From assembly GCA_021234155.1 (NCBI GenBank), contig JAJEKV010000047.1, positions 4,975,637 to 5,039,636 on the forward strand: 64,000 bases of DNA, in the 5' to 3' direction. Origin of the DNA: Isoetes taiwanensis (lineage: Eukaryota; Streptophyta; Lycopodiopsida; Isoetales; Isoetaceae). The notes under the pieces were generated by a model that was given only the letters and a program-made list of their open reading frames with translations, was not told the DNA's origin and did no database searches. Made by a program: the position numbers and the translations under genes. Position 1 is the first letter of the stretch. Each line of letters starts with the position of its first letter. Of the stretch, positions 1-11,853 are shown one piece after another.

Positions 1-1
1 T

Positions 2-1649
2 CCTCTTGGGAGCTACTGTGAGGCCAGAGTGCTTGGAATAAATTCTTTGGTTCCTCTGCCCCCATATATTAGCGATGAAATTGGAGCTGCTGTGCTGTTG
101 AGAGGTCTTACTGCAAGGATGCTTGTAAAGAATGTGGCTTGTCTGAAGCGGGGGCAGAAGGTTTTGGTTCATTCTGCTTCTGGTGGAGTTGGCTCCCTTG
201 TATGTCAATGGGCTGCCTTGTTGGGCGCCTTTGTCATAGGCACAGTTGGCTCTGAGAAGAAAGTTGAGTTAGCTAAGCAAAATAAATGCCATCGGGTTCT
301 AGTTTTGGAAGAAGGCAGACACCTGATAGGTTGGATTCTGATCCTTAAGACTCAAAAGAGAAATTTATTTATTTTACTTGCCTGAGACTATTGTCCTATT
401 GTGTTGATGTTTTATGATGCCTGATTATGGAAAGCATGAAGAATGTTTGTTGGTAATATATAGCGGTCTTGCTAATTATATTTCAAATGGTTTCTCATTA
501 CGTAATAATTAATTTGGTCCTAAAAAGGCATTTCTTAGAATTGTGAATGCAGCCACACTAAAGATTTATAGAACTGCCAATCTAGAGGGTTATTGGATTG
601 ACATTTCGAGGGCAGTCTGATGATTCACCTAATAACATTGCTGCCACTTTAATTGTGACATGATACTTCTTCTTGGTTCAACTTCTATCATTCCAATTGC
701 TTCTTGTTTCCTTTCCTTACAGAGCAAGTTCTTGATATGACATATGGGGAAGGAGTCACAGCGGTGTTTGACTTGCTAGGCAAAGCAACTTTGGAGATCT
801 CAATGGGATGCCTAATGCGCAAGGGAATGTTGATCAGCGCTGGTGCTGCATCAGGAGAAGCACCATCATTTCATCTATTTCAATTAGCAGGAGAAGGCAG
901 CATTTTTGTGACATCACCATTGCTGGGGGATTATATTACCAGCCATGAGGAACTTTTGGAAGCAGCAACAGAGCTTTTTGATTTGTTGAAGAGTAACCAG
1001 CTCCGTTTTTCGATTGACAAAACTGTATGTTTACATTCAGTTTGCATTTCCATCTTTTGAGTCATCCTGCAATAAGACATAATAAGTAGGAGGTGGTTAG
1101 TTAGGACTTGATGCGTGTGCTGATTCTTGAAATGAAGTGTGGGAATATTGAGACCATTAACTGTTCATGGGTTACAAAGATTTATGTTAAGATCGTGGAG
1201 AAGCATGCTTGCATTTGGGTGTCTGCTACTTGATAAACATGCCCTTTTTTTCCGGAGCTAAATAATGTCGAAGAAGCCTATTGCTTTAAAATGTTTGTAC
1301 GCACTTTTTGACAAAAGGATTCTCTAGGGCAATGAGTCAGAACGTTAAAATGCGGCAGACTCTTTTACGGTTCTGTTCCTATGTTAATTTTATCGTTCGT
1401 GTGTGTGTATAAGCTGAGGCGCTCTGTTACCTTATATTTTAAATAAACCCTTTCTGCATTGACCCTTTGTTATGGCAATAGCTCAGTTCTTGTCTTAGTT
1501 GTTTCTGACAACGTTTCTATCTTCTTTTCCAGTATCCGTTGAAGTTTGCTGCTAAAGCACATGATGATTCTGTTGCTGGAAGTTTCACTGGAGGCCTTGT
1601 CTTGGTTCCTCATACACCTGATCCAAAGGATATGCCACATGGATCTTGA
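2..1649 (+). CDS. Quinone oxidoreductase (zeta-crystallin-like, MDR family), 3' part of gene, three exons
   Basis: The gene enters from the left edge. I read three exons: 2-329, 723-1024 and 1533-1649, with GT donors at 330 and 1025 and AG acceptors ending at 722 and 1532. Phases agree at both junctions. The first exon encodes the start of the Rossmann fold with the NADPH-binding motif HSASGGVGSL, preceded by the LGINSLVPLP stretch typical of quinone oxidoreductases. The second exon carries VTAVFDLLGKATLE, followed by the strand and helix with the GMLISAGAASG segment. The third exon ends HGS and then a stop. The family reduces quinones one electron at a time using NADPH and is cytosolic or organellar; the N-terminal targeting region is outside the window. 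The splice sites and continuous homology suggest a functional host gene. Confidence 0.85.
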
Positions 1650-1999
1650 GAAGGGATTTCTCTTAAAAGTTCAAATTATTGTACAGCATACGAATCCAGC
1701 CATGCTAAAGCAAAGTTGGAACCAATATAATAGACTAAAACAAATTTGTTCTCAATTTGTCGGCTCTTCCCTTGTTTTTAATAGTTGTTTTGACAAGGTC
1801 AAAGTTCTCGTGAGCTATTCTCGTGAGCTAAAGCACCCTCTCCATCTAGAGGTCACCTTTGAGCCAATACATACTGGCTAGCTAGCAAGGATGGTTGGGT
1901 GATGTTTAATGATGACCAATCTTGGGAAAGAAGTCAAGATTACGATCAACCCTAGGAGAGGAAATCAACAGGAGTTGGCTTACTCCCAAAGTAAGATAT
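1650..1999. other. 3' flank of the oxidoreductase gene, no gene seen
   Basis: This stretch follows the stop codon of the oxidoreductase gene and runs to the first recognisable LINE sequence. It presumably holds the 3' untranslated region. I see no coding homology and no clear repeat. Confidence 0.4.
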
Positions 2000-3597
2000 G
2001 GTTGGCTCTATTCCCAAAGTGCATAGGACCTTAGATTGCGATAAATTTGGGGACCCCCCGGACTTGCGAGAATGCGATTATATAGGTTTTGTCGAGGCAT
2101 GCTCGGCCGTATCACATCGCAAAGACAACCGTGTCGGTAGCATTGGAGTGCGTCAGGGTTGCCCCCTCTCCCCCACACTCTTTTTGATCAGTTGGAAGAT
2201 TGGCTCTCTGAGCATGGAGGTGCGGGCGCACATCTCATGCATCACACAATCCGGCAACTCATATATGCTGACGATGTCAACCTCATGGCCTACACTCCAG
2301 AGGACATGCAGCGTCACCTGGATGCTCTTGACACTTTTTGCCAATTCAGCGGCATGCGAGTGAACTTGGCCAAAACTAGGGTGTTTGCTAGTTGCATCGT
2401 CCCGTCGACCAAGGCTTCCCACCTTCACTTACCGGGGGCAAGAGGTAGAGGTGGCTCCAACCTACAAGTACTTGGGGATTGAGTTCTCAACTACCACCCA
2501 TTGGGATGCGACTATCGGATATGCCATGCGAGAACAACGACCACAAAGGGCGGTTATGCGCTGGGGCCACCTGGTCACATTTGTTTGGGCCTTGGTTGAG
2601 CCGGTCTGTTGTATGGGGCGAAGTGTGGGGTCCCGGTCATCTCCCTCAACACATGGAATGACCTCGGAGCAGTGCGTAAGGCACGGGCCTTGGGGTGAAG
2701 TCCACGATTCGCACAGATCCTACTCGAGACGGGCTTTCTACCCCTTCAACGGGCTGCATTGGAACGCCATATCGTTTACTTCCAAAAGGTGGTCGCTATG
2801 GCTGATACACGCTTGCCCCATCTTGCTTTTGACCACGGCGATGGGTCCCCAACGCCGAAATCCTGGCTGGAAAGACAAGCAAGCTCGGTGGTTCTCGCGG
2901 GCGTCGCGGGCAAAACAGATGCATCCGTCGGGACAAAGAAAGATCGCGAGGCACTTAAAGCGTACCTAGATGCTACTTTCCTTCGCAAGCTCGGGATGCG
3001 AGGCTCGACGCGACGTTAAGGCGGGCACACTATCGTGACAAGTCAATCCTAGGCTCACAAGAGGCCCGCACGATACTTGTACACTCACCGCCCATGAAGA
3101 AGCTTGGACTTATAGCTTCCATTCAAGCGGGTGCACATCGCCTCCGCATTGAAACAGGCGTTGGGCTCCGGGAAGCACGAGCAAAGGCTTTGCCGGTGTT
3201 GCCACCGGCGCGATTGAGGATGAATGTCATACCCTCCAGATCTGCCCGGCATTTGCCCATATCCAGAGAGGTATGTTCGACTACTAGTGCACGCCCCGTT
3301 GCATCAGTTATTGACTACGGCGTCAGTGGGTTTGTTGGGGTCATACCTCCAGGAGGTTATGGATGCACGGATGCGTTTGTGTTCTACGGGACGGTCTTGA
3401 ACTGTCCTATGCAATTGTACAGCGTGCCAGCATGCTTATTACTGCTAAGGTTTTTCCCTCGAAAACCCTTCGGGGCGGGGGTTTTTTAATCCTGTCAGTA
3501 ATATGCTTGCTGCTCTCTTTTTTGTTTGGGTCCCATAGGCCAATTGGTCTCCGTGGACGCTAAAAACCTATTCTATTCTATTCTATTCTATTCTATT
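2000..3597 (+). mobile_element. Decayed LINE (non-LTR retrotransposon) with TATTC-repeat tail
   Basis: The element carries reverse-transcriptase motifs in shifting frames and ends in a run of TATTC units (3569-3597), the kind of short-repeat tail that non-LTR elements leave at their 3' end. The 5' boundary is a guess, because homology is first clear near 2110. The last 180 bp before the tail recur at 4697-4848 as a separate truncated insertion, which confirms the 3' terminus. I saw no target-site duplication. Confidence 0.7.
2110..3290 (+). pseudogene. LINE reverse transcriptase, frameshifted remnant
   Basis: Motifs appear in the order expected of a LINE reverse transcriptase. GVRQGCPLSPTLF lies near 2150. 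The catalytic box QLIYADDVNLMAY lies near 2260, with YADD in place of the usual FADD or YADD variants. SGMRVNLAKTR lies near 2360 and APTYKYLGI near 2460. Further on, ERHIVYFQKVVAMADTRLPH is found near 2765. A Cys-rich end resembling the C-terminal zinc motif of these proteins (a CRCC stretch, then DECHTLQICPAF in another frame) lies near 3190-3260. At least three frame changes separate the pieces, so it is inactive. The endonuclease domain is absent. Confidence 0.7.
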
Positions 3598-3644
3598 GTT
3601 GTTCTTGGCCATCTTGGCGTGGAAATGGGGTGACGTGTGTTGGT

Positions 3645-3775
3645 GTGGAACCTCGTTGGCAAGGAACCTCGTTGGCACACCAGGAAGGTCGCGTAAATGA
3701 CCTCCCTTCCTTGTAACTTGACTAGTGTGGAACCTCGTTGTTATGCTAGGAAGGTAATGTACATGACCTTCCCTA
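3645..3775. repeat. Short direct repeats in non-coding DNA
   Basis: The phrase GGAACCTCGTTGGCA or close forms occurs three times between 3645 and 3740. A longer phrase around AGGAAGGT and ATGACCT is used twice. It looks like a small decayed tandem repeat. I see no function. Confidence 0.4.
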
Positions 3776-4696
3776 ACCTGGACGACAGTTAGTGTCATCC
3801 CTCGTGGTGCCACATAAGTAAAATATTCTTGTTGACGACACTTAGGGTGGAATCACACTATAGCCTGCCTAGGAGTGAATTTTTTTTCTCTTGGACGAGG
3901 GATGAAGATGCCCAAGAAATTGGTAAAAATGACATGCCACGTCAGAAACCTTTTTGAATGAAACCAGCCGAAGGGCTTGAAGAACCTTAAAATTGAAGGA
4001 CCCTAAAATCAAAGATTTCGCCACCCGCAGCCCTGATTCTGTTCTGGAATCGCCCAAATCTCTGAAAATCGCCACAGATTAGCTTTCTGCCTCTAAATAA
4101 TCTATGTTCCCTCTTCAACCGAGGATTTTGGGCCGCTTCAACTCGGTTTTTAGGTTGCTACAATTCGGATTTTTACTGCTCATGCATCATTGCAAGTCTT
4201 TTTTGCAAATCCAGCTCCATGAATCTGTTGATGAATCGTTCTAAAACCGAGCACTTATTGAAGCACCAAGAACCCTAATTTTTTTTGTTTGATGTTTTTC
4301 TGCAATGTGGCTTTGACATGGCAGCAGCCAAGATGTTGGTCAGTGGATAACCCCCAACTAGGAATACGCACCCCGCCCAGGAAATGTTGCATCATGGGCA
4401 CCCTGAGTGTGATATAGGGGGCGCCCAGGAATCTAAGACGCAACCATTTTATGGATTATAATTTCAGGTTGTGATCGGCCGTAAGCATGATTTCTCCCTT
4501 AATATCTTAATATCGTTGAGTTTTGGCTTTCCTTTGTTTTCCTGAAACTTAAAAACTATTTATACCCTTTTGAGTTGCAGATTGTTGCTAGACTTTGTAT
4601 ATGATTATGTATATGATTATACATACTTGAGGTTCTAGATAAACGTCCGCAATTACTGAGCCCTCAGTAGTCATTATCTCCGCCTGTCTAGTATCA

Positions 4697-4848
4697 TCAT
4701 TACTGCAAAGGTTTTTCCCTTGAAAACCTTCCGAGGCAGGGGTTTTTTAATCCTAGTAGTAATGATTGTACTAGCCCATTGTATGGGTCCCATGACCTAT
4801 TGGTCTCCGTGGACGTTAAAAATTTTATTCTATTCTATTCTATTCTGT
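4697..4848 (+). mobile_element. 5'-truncated LINE 3' end with TATTC tail
   Basis: This fragment matches the last part of the LINE at 2000-3597. It shares ATTACTGC, AAGGTTTTTCCCT, GGGGTTTTTTAATCCT, TTGGTCTCCGTGGACG and a terminal run of TATTC units (4824-4848). It has no coding sequence and is a typical dead-on-arrival insertion. It lies inside a copy of the local duplicated unit. Confidence 0.75.
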
Positions 4849-5133
4849 TCAAGTGCGTGCCTTTGTTGCATAGTGGATGTCAGCTCAATGGTTCTTAAGG
4901 ATGGAACCAAAATTATCTTATACACCCTGAGTATGATAGAGGGGGGGCCCAGGAATCCAAAACGTAGCCATTTTATTAGTGAATTATAATTTCAGATCGT
5001 GGGCCATTGTAAGTGTGATTTCACCCTTAGTGCATCCCTTGTGGCGCCATGTAAATAAAAAATTTTCGTTGAGTTTTGGCTTTCCTGTGTATTCCTTAAA
5101 CTTAAATACTATTTATACTCTTTTGAATTGCAG

Positions 5134-5271
5134 ATTGTTGCTAGACTTTCTATATGATTATTCATCAAGTGGGTGCCTTGTTGCATAGTAGATGTGATCT
5201 CAATTGTTGCTAGACTTTCTATATGATTATTCATCAAGTGGGTGCATTGTTGCATAGTAGATGTGATCTCA
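5134..5271. repeat. 69-bp tandem duplication, two units
   Basis: Units at 5134-5202 and 5203-5271 start ATTGTTGCTAGACTTTC and end GATGTGATCTCA. They are almost identical, so the duplication is recent. Confidence 0.8.
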
Positions 5272-5285
5272 ATGGTTCTTAAGGC

Positions 5286-6661
5286 TAATTTGGCATGGTT
5301 TTGAAGATTGTGTTTGTGTTATATATTCTAAACAAAGTGCGCCCTGGACTACCTTGGTCGTCGGATCTGTCGATCTTATGGCCCAGAGCATACATTGGGG
5401 CCTTTGGGGCCCTCTTGTTTTGATTATGGTCGTTTTTTATTGAAATATGAAATATGGGTGTGCCTAAGACTTTGGAATAAAAAATACAGGGACTCAACCC
5501 TCTACTGTAATAATTTAATGTCCTAATAAAAATGCTTTGGCCAATACAACTAGCAAGCTAACATGATTAATTTTTCTATTGCATCCCACCCTCCCCCTTC
5601 TCCCGATCTTTTTTCTTTTCTTTTTTGGGTTGCTCGAAGGGCAAACCTTTGTCTGATGGGCCAAGGGGTGGGTTTTAATTTTGGATGGTCGAGATTGTGT
5701 GACGGAGTTTTTTTGACGATGCTGATTTTGCGAATCTGCATTATGGTAGCGTGATTGGCATGCCTTGCTGCCATCCGTCAGTGTGAGGCGTAGTTAGGGC
5801 GTGATCTGGCCATAGGTAGTGAGGCCGGACTTTCATATCCTTTGCATTGGCAGGAGCTTCAAGTCTTATTACCAGAGTTGTTCGGGCTAAGGACGATGAG
5901 TAGAGAGTGGCTTCTTCTCGTATGTCTTCTTGAGTTCAAAGCCGGACAGGCCAAAGGTATAGTCTAGGGTTTCAGCTATGGTTATTTATACATCCAACTC
6001 AAACCCCATTCGAACACCTATTATTGTGGTACATATTATTCGGAAATTGTAAATGTTCTCCAGTTTGAATTGACTTAGTTTTTTTCCACGGAATGAGGAA
6101 TGATATGCAGTAGGAAAAATAGTTCAATGAGGAATGATATGCAACAGTTCCTTTCCACAAAATGATATACAGTATGTGGGGAACATGAGACAAACCATGC
6201 TCGAAAATGTTCTTGTTGGTCTTGAATGCAAACTTCTATATCAAGGTCCATGTTGTAAATAAACAATCCTTTTGCAAAGGGGATGTGAAATTTATCCCGC
6301 CACCAGTATATATCTCCTAAAATATTATTGGTGAACAATTCTACTTACTCCATGTGCATTCGTGGTAGTTATGTATACACAACATATGCAAAAGGTGCAT
6401 ACTTAATCTTGTTTCAGTGTCAATGATAATTATGTATACACAACATAAGTAAAAGGTGCATGCTTGATCTTGTTCAATGTCAGTAGCAAATAGGTAGTAC
6501 CCAAATAGGTAGTACCGAAAGCAAACATTGCCTATGTGTCCTTAGGATATTCCAAGATCCAAAGGCCTCAGTTCAGGTATTCAGTTGGGCTGTGATTGAA
6601 CAATATCAATGTAAGCAAAGAATATCAATCCATATGAAGCTAGAGCATCATCATGCTTCAG
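5286..6661. other. Unassigned DNA between repeats and the PPR gene
   Basis: I find no coding homology here. Near 6020-6170 a phrase containing GGAATGAGGAATGATATGCA is used twice. Near 6365-6450 a phrase containing GTATACACAACATA is used twice. The right part probably includes the 3' untranslated region of the PPR gene on the minus strand. Confidence 0.35.
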
Positions 6662-8545
6662 TCATGTTCCTCCTTTAGGAGAGCAACCACATGCAGCCAA
6701 TATGTTAGACAGCAACACAAATGGTCCAGCATCTCCTGGGTCAAGATCAGATAGACGCTCTGCTGCCCTCATTCCTCTCTCAACATCGACATGGATTCCA
6801 CATAATCCCAGCAAGGACCTCCAAGATGTGGCACCAGGTTTGTATGGCATGCTTCCTATAATGGCCTCTGCCTCCTCCAGCCATTTTGTTCGACCGACAA
6901 GATCAATTATACAATCATAATGCTCTAAATTATTGTTAAGATGATATTCACAGCATATAGAAACAAAGAGATGACAACCTACATCTACAAAACCAGAATG
7001 ACTGCAGGCAGATATAATGCTACACAACGTGACCCCATTAAGCATTATTCCATCCAGTTGCATTTTGCTTATTAAATCAACCAGCTCATTGACATTACCA
7101 TGGTGAGCATATGCTGTGATCATTGTACTCCATAAAACAACATTTCGTCTAGCAATTTTGTTAAAAACTTCACTTGCTTTTTCTAAGCTTCCACACTTGG
7201 CATACATGTTCACAAGTGCAGATTGGATGGCAGGATCTGAATCAAGCCCATAGTCAACAATAGTGGAATGCACATGATTACCTTCAGCCAAAGCTCCCTT
7301 CTTGAAACAAACTTCTAGGATGCTAAGAAATGTCACCTTATCTGGCTTCGTACCTTCGAAGGACATTTGTTGAAAGAGCTGCACAGTCTCCTTGAAGTTT
7401 CCTAATTTTGCATAGTATCCAATCATGGCATTCCAGGAAACTACATCTCGCTTCGGCATTTGCTGAAAAATTTGATATGCTTCCTTTGGCTTGCACTTCT
7501 GTATGAAAGCTGTAATCATGGTATTCCATGACACTACATTCCTCTCTGGCATCTGTTTGAAGAGTTGGTAAGCTTTGTCAAGTTGGCCTGCACGAACATA
7601 ACCTAAAAGAATTGCAGTCCAAGAAACAACATCTTTAATGGGCATTTGCTCGAACAAAGACAATGCTTCATCAATTTTCCCTCCCAGTGCATAGCCAGAA
7701 ATCATTGCATTCCAGGAGACTACATTTCTTTGAGGCATTTGCTGAAAAAGACTCTGTGCCTCATTAAGGCAACCACATCTAACAAAAGCAGTAACCATGG
7801 CAGTCCATGATATTACATTCCTTTGAGGCATTTGCTGAAAAAGTTGAGAAGCATTTCTAAGGTCTCCTAATTGGGCATAACCAGAAACCATGGCAGTCCA
7901 AGAGACTACATTCTTGTGAGGCATTTGTTGGAAAAGCTGGAACGCCTCTTGCATTTGTCCCTGTTGAACATAACCAGAAATCATGATGGTCCATGAAAAA
8001 GCATTTCTCTCGGGCATTTGAAGAAATAGCCAAAAAGCCAATTTGATCTGACCCTGTTGTGCATAACAAGAAAGCAAGGAATTCCAAGACACTATATCAG
8101 GTTGAGGCATTTGTTGAAAGAGTTGAAAGGCTTCCCATGACTGTTGGTATTGAGCATATGCACCGATCATTATGTTCCAAGAAAAAGAGTTCCGTTTAGG
8201 CATGTTATCAAATACTTGCCTGGCATGCCCTAAAGCACCACATTTGGAATACATTTGCACCAACAAGTTCCCCAAAAAGCATTGGCTCCCAAGTTCATAT
8301 TTGTCCATCAGCTGATGAATGTACATCCCATCCAACAAAGCTTTCTCATTACCACATTTGCGCAAAAGAGCAACAATCCTGGGCATATCAAATTTGCCCA
8401 GACCAACAGTCTTGGAATGTCCATTGACATCCTTATGATCCATGTTGGGAGAGATACAGGCCTTACTTGAGCAAATCCATCTGCAATCTCTAAAAAACCA
8501 GACATCCTTGCACAAAAGGAATGGATTTCGAATAGGAGAAAACAT
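6662..8545 (-). CDS. PLS-class pentatricopeptide repeat protein, E-type end without DYW
   Basis: This is an intact, intronless reading frame of 627 residues. About 100 N-terminal residues could include an organelle targeting peptide. A P/L-like motif (LLVQMYSKCG) follows. Then come nine consecutive 31-residue S modules, each with MP, five variable residues and SW (MPQRNVVSWNAMISGYA is typical). Two more L/P-like motifs (VNMYAKCGSLEKA, VDLVGRTKWLEEAEA) and the start of an E motif (WRSLLGLCGIHVD) complete the protein. It stops after LLSNILAACG, so the E+ and DYW deaminase domains are missing. Proteins of this family bind single-stranded organelle RNA, one base per motif, in editing, splicing or stability. 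The DNA of the S modules is itself a visible 93-bp tandem repeat. A partner supplying the deaminase would be needed if it acts in editing. Confidence 0.92.
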   Translation of the reverse strand: MFSPIRNPFLLCKDVWFFRDCRWICSSKACISPNMDHKDVNGHSKTVGLGKFDMPRIVALLRKCGNEKALLDGMYIHQLMDKYELGSQCFLGNLLVQMYSKCGALGHARQVFDNMPKRNSFSWNIMIGAYAQYQQSWEAFQLFQQMPQPDIVSWNSLLSCYAQQGQIKLAFWLFLQMPERNAFSWTIMISGYVQQGQMQEAFQLFQQMPHKNVVSWTAMVSGYAQLGDLRNASQLFQQMPQRNVISWTAMVTAFVRCGCLNEAQSLFQQMPQRNVVSWNAMISGYALGGKIDEALSLFEQMPIKDVVSWTAILLGYVRAGQLDKAYQLFKQMPERNVVSWNTMITAFIQKCKPKEAYQIFQQMPKRDVVSWNAMIGYYAKLGNFKETVQLFQQMSFEGTKPDKVTFLSILEVCFKKGALAEGNHVHSTIVDYGLDSDPAIQSALVNMYAKCGSLEKASEVFNKIARRNVVLWSTMITAYAHHGNVNELVDLISKMQLDGIMLNGVTLCSIISACSHSGFVDVGCHLFVSICCEYHLNNNLEHYDCIIDLVGRTKWLEEAEAIIGSMPYKPGATSWRSLLGLCGIHVDVERGMRAAERLSDLDPGDAGPFVLLSNILAACGCSPKGGT

Positions 8546-9604
8546 CCAGAAAGGCCTTGGATGCTACCCGGCCGCCATGGTTGGAATCCATAGGCTACCC
8601 CTGCCACAGCGCTCTCAGAAGAAGCTGATATACCAATGTACTCTTATTCTGTTCTATATACACATACATATCCTTAGCATTCGCCATAGCCATCGCCAAT
8701 GCGCTTATGTCCTCAAGATCTATTCTGATTCTATTCTATAATTTGAGTTCCTTTTTTCTGTCTATCGTCTACAAATTCAATATGTTATGGTTATCTTATA
8801 GGTTAGTTCTATTTTGTATTGCTTGGTACATGATATGCCACCTTCATGATGCTCCTTTCTATCCAAGAACTACTAGGCGTTTCCTAGTGCTACTTGACTT
8901 GGGAAGATGCTCCTTCACGGCATCCCTCTCCAGGAGGCTTGACAACATATGTGCAGTGGCTCCTCTTCAAGCTCACATGCCTAATAATGGATGGAAACTA
9001 GGCCCAAGTGGGGGAGCTTATTGACTAGGCATATTCCAAAAAGAAAAGAAGTCGTCATCTAATACTAATCTAGGTCTTAAGATTCAAGAAAATATGACAC
9101 TCAGAGATGGGTGAATAGAATTTAAGTGAATGAAATATTATGTACTTGCCATGTGGTTATAATACAAATAGCCTTAAGGTCTAATTGACATAAAATAACG
9201 ACAAGGTATGCTCGAAACATTGCTGTATAATAGTAAATGGGGTGCACGACCATGCCGGGCGTTCTAGCAGTAACAAATCTTGATGCGTGCGAGAGTTGAT
9301 GTGATTCACCTCATTTTTGTTTCTGTTGTCAAATTTGGGATAATCGTTTTAAATGGTCCATTAAACACTTTTTATATATCTATTAACTGTAGAAATACTA
9401 GTACATGTAAATGCTATGTGATATCATTACATCCATATGACAATTCTGGATATGTATGGGCAACCACATAGCAAACCACAAAAACCATTTGAGAGAAAAA
9501 TGTGTTCCATAACTGTTGACCTAAGCTTTCGTCCTCTAAATCTAGCACCTGTTTTTTAAGTTTAGATCTAAGAGAACTCATACTCTTTGAGGGATGAAGA
9601 TTTT
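8546..9604. other. Upstream region of the PPR gene, no gene seen
   Basis: The first few hundred bases should contain the promoter and 5' leader of the PPR gene on the minus strand. I see no clear TATA box at a fixed place and no coding homology in the rest. Confidence 0.3.
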
Positions 9605-10770
9605 TGTTTTTTTTTTGAAGAACTTGAGCCTTTATTATCCAGAGAAAGTTACAAAGTACAATGGGGACTAAAAACTCAGTGGAGAGAATGTCCACCAGAG
9701 CAAATCCACCCCACTCAAATACAACATCTAAACAATATGAACAGCAAGCAAAATCTCATGAGTAAGTGTGAATCTGAAGATAGTGCTCCCAAATACGGCT
9801 CTTTACCTCATTAGCAATTGCTGAGCACTTGAATGCTTTGACAACTAGATATAGCCCTAGAAACATCTATCTAACATGAACAGAGGTCCCAAACACAACT
9901 TTATCCCAGGCAAATTGGACGTCTCTGTAACCCATAAAACAATGCTCAATGGTTTCATCAATATGATCACACATAGGACATCCATGATCAACTTCATAAT
10001 CAAACTTCTTAACCACATGATTAAATTTGGGTGACCTGCCATACAAGGATCTTCACTTTAGCAAGAAGGGAATTCTTCCACACTCGTTTTCACATTCGTG
10101 GTAGATGTCGTTCATCAATCTGTATATCCCACTTTCTTGAAATTTTTAACAACTCATTAGAATGAACAAATTTATAGCAGTTATGGACGAGACGACCACT
10201 TTTCTAATTCATACGACTTCATGAAACTGCCAACCATTGACCTAGCGTACAATGGGATATTCCTACAACCATTTCCCAAATTCTCTTGTCATACTAGTGC
10301 AAGTTGAACTTTCTTTTGAAATCTCTCTAAGACAGCATAACACCCTGCAAATACCAATCACCAACAGAACTTATCCCTCGCGATAACCATCTGGCTTTTG
10401 ATTCTTTAGATCCACTAGCGATCATTCTTAGTTGTTATCTCGCCAGACGGATGTTGTGACTGAGCAACATTTTGAATACTTAACTACCATAGATTCTTAA
10501 TAGCCTTCCATGCCTTGAGTAACCCTTTCAAAAACGCGGAAGCCCTTGCATATGATTTCAACTTATAGGACAATGTCCATGGCACATTCGCTTACATAGA
10601 AGCTTTATTGCAAGGAATACAGTGAACCAATGATTGATCAACCAGCTTTAGACCTGGAGAATCTACTTTTTTCGCACAGTATCTACCAAATAAACTCGTC
10701 CATCAAAATCTTACTATGTAGGGATATATCAATCATCTCGAATCCACCATGATCCTTGGAAATGCAACAC
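9605..10770 (-). mobile_element. 5'-truncated L1-type LINE with zf-RVT end and poly(A)
   Basis: On the minus strand, decayed coding sequence runs from about 10750 down to 9870. It begins GGFEMIDISLHSKIL, the post-RT segment of plant L1 elements. It continues with KLKSYARASAFLKGLLKAWK and WLSRGISSVGDWYLQG. It ends in a zinc-binding zf-RVT motif, CPMCDHIDETIEHCFMGY, at about 9960-9925. A run of ten T on the plus strand (about 9609-9618) is the poly(A) tail. Stops and frameshifts are frequent. The catalytic RT core is missing, so this is a dead 5'-truncated insertion. Confidence 0.75.
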
Positions 10771-10932
10771 TTATGCTACACTACTTTTATCTCTCTCCCC
10801 TCCCCTCCCCAGGTCATTTCCCCTCCATACAAAGTTACTCATTGACCTGGCTAATTCCTGTAGAATGTTTTCTGGTTCTAGTAAAATGGAAGCAGCATAG
10901 ATATGTGTGCTACATAAAACTGACTTTGCTGC

Positions 10933-11705
10933 TGATATGCTTTAAGGATTCTTAAAGACGTTATCCGCTTTGTTCAACAGTTAAATAGATAGAAGACAGA
11001 AGAAATAATTCTTAGAGTCTTATAACAGCTCTTCTCAAGAGCAATTGTACATGGTTTCCACAACCAGGAATGGAGCATCCAGTTTCCACCCAACCGGATC
11101 CAATGCTAAGGCAATTTCCAAGGGCTTAGAATGAATAGATTCCAGCCACAACTTATTTCTCCTTAAGCTTGCCTCTATACACACTGATTACAAGCACAAA
11201 CAGACTTAGGGCAGCCAAAAATGAGCTTAGATCCGCTCCTTGTCTTCCACAGAAGAAATTCCAGCCAGAAAATGGAAGAGGAGCTTCAATGGGGTCTTCA
11301 TTTTATCAAGTCTAGAAGCGGTAGCGACAGAGAGCAAGGATCAGATGCCGGATCTCTGCTGCATGGGTTGTCCTCCCTGTAATCTGGCCGGATGCTCTCT
11401 TTTATATCCCATCTACCTTTGTCTTCCTGGCTTTTTGTATTTGCAAGAGCATCAGAGAAGTCGAGGCTATTTCTGTTTCCCCTTTTTTGCGATTATGATC
11501 TCCGTCAGTTCGTCTCCCCTTTTTGTAAAAATAGTTGCATGAAGCTTTCCTTATCTTTTAGGATATTTCACCCTACTCTTTTGCTTGTAATATTTGAGTA
11601 TAATATCTTGCCCCTTTTGTCAATTCTTGTAACCATTGGTATCCCTATGCCCCATTGCCTTAATCCCTTGCTATTGAACCACTCCCCCTAGCATGCTCCA
11701 TATCA
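10933..11705 (-). repeat. 3' LTR of the gag-only element
   Basis: This 773-bp LTR reads from TGATATGCTTTAAGG to GCTCCATATCA on the plus strand. It matches 13357-14140 along its whole length with scattered substitutions and small indels. Confidence 0.9.
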
Positions 11706-11853
11706 ATCCATCCCTTCTTAAAGAATATCGTCCGTGATCTTTCGAATGCACTTGAGATGGGTCCATCCCTTCTCAAGATGATTACTCCCAAATCAAATTG
11801 CATCGAAGGGTTCCTTAATCCTACAAACTTAAGAAACAGTTATGGATATCCGC

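Larger units (their letters stand above)
4395..5285. repeat. Duplicated non-coding unit (two copies, the first split by a LINE tail)
   Basis: A block with the phrases GCCCAGGAATC, GTTGAGTTTTGGCTTTCCT and GCAGATTGTTGCTAGACTTT occurs at about 4395-4625 and again at about 4924-5165. The matching continuation (TTGTTGCATAGT, CTCAATGGTTCTTAAGG) follows copy 1 only after the LINE tail at 4697-4848. The LINE fragment therefore inserted into copy 1. The second copy also contains an internal 69-bp tandem duplication. Confidence 0.6.

Noticed and set aside
8255-8607. Other reading frames overlapping the 5' end of the PPR gene
   Set aside because: They are shadows in other frames with no homology, while the PPR frame is intact.
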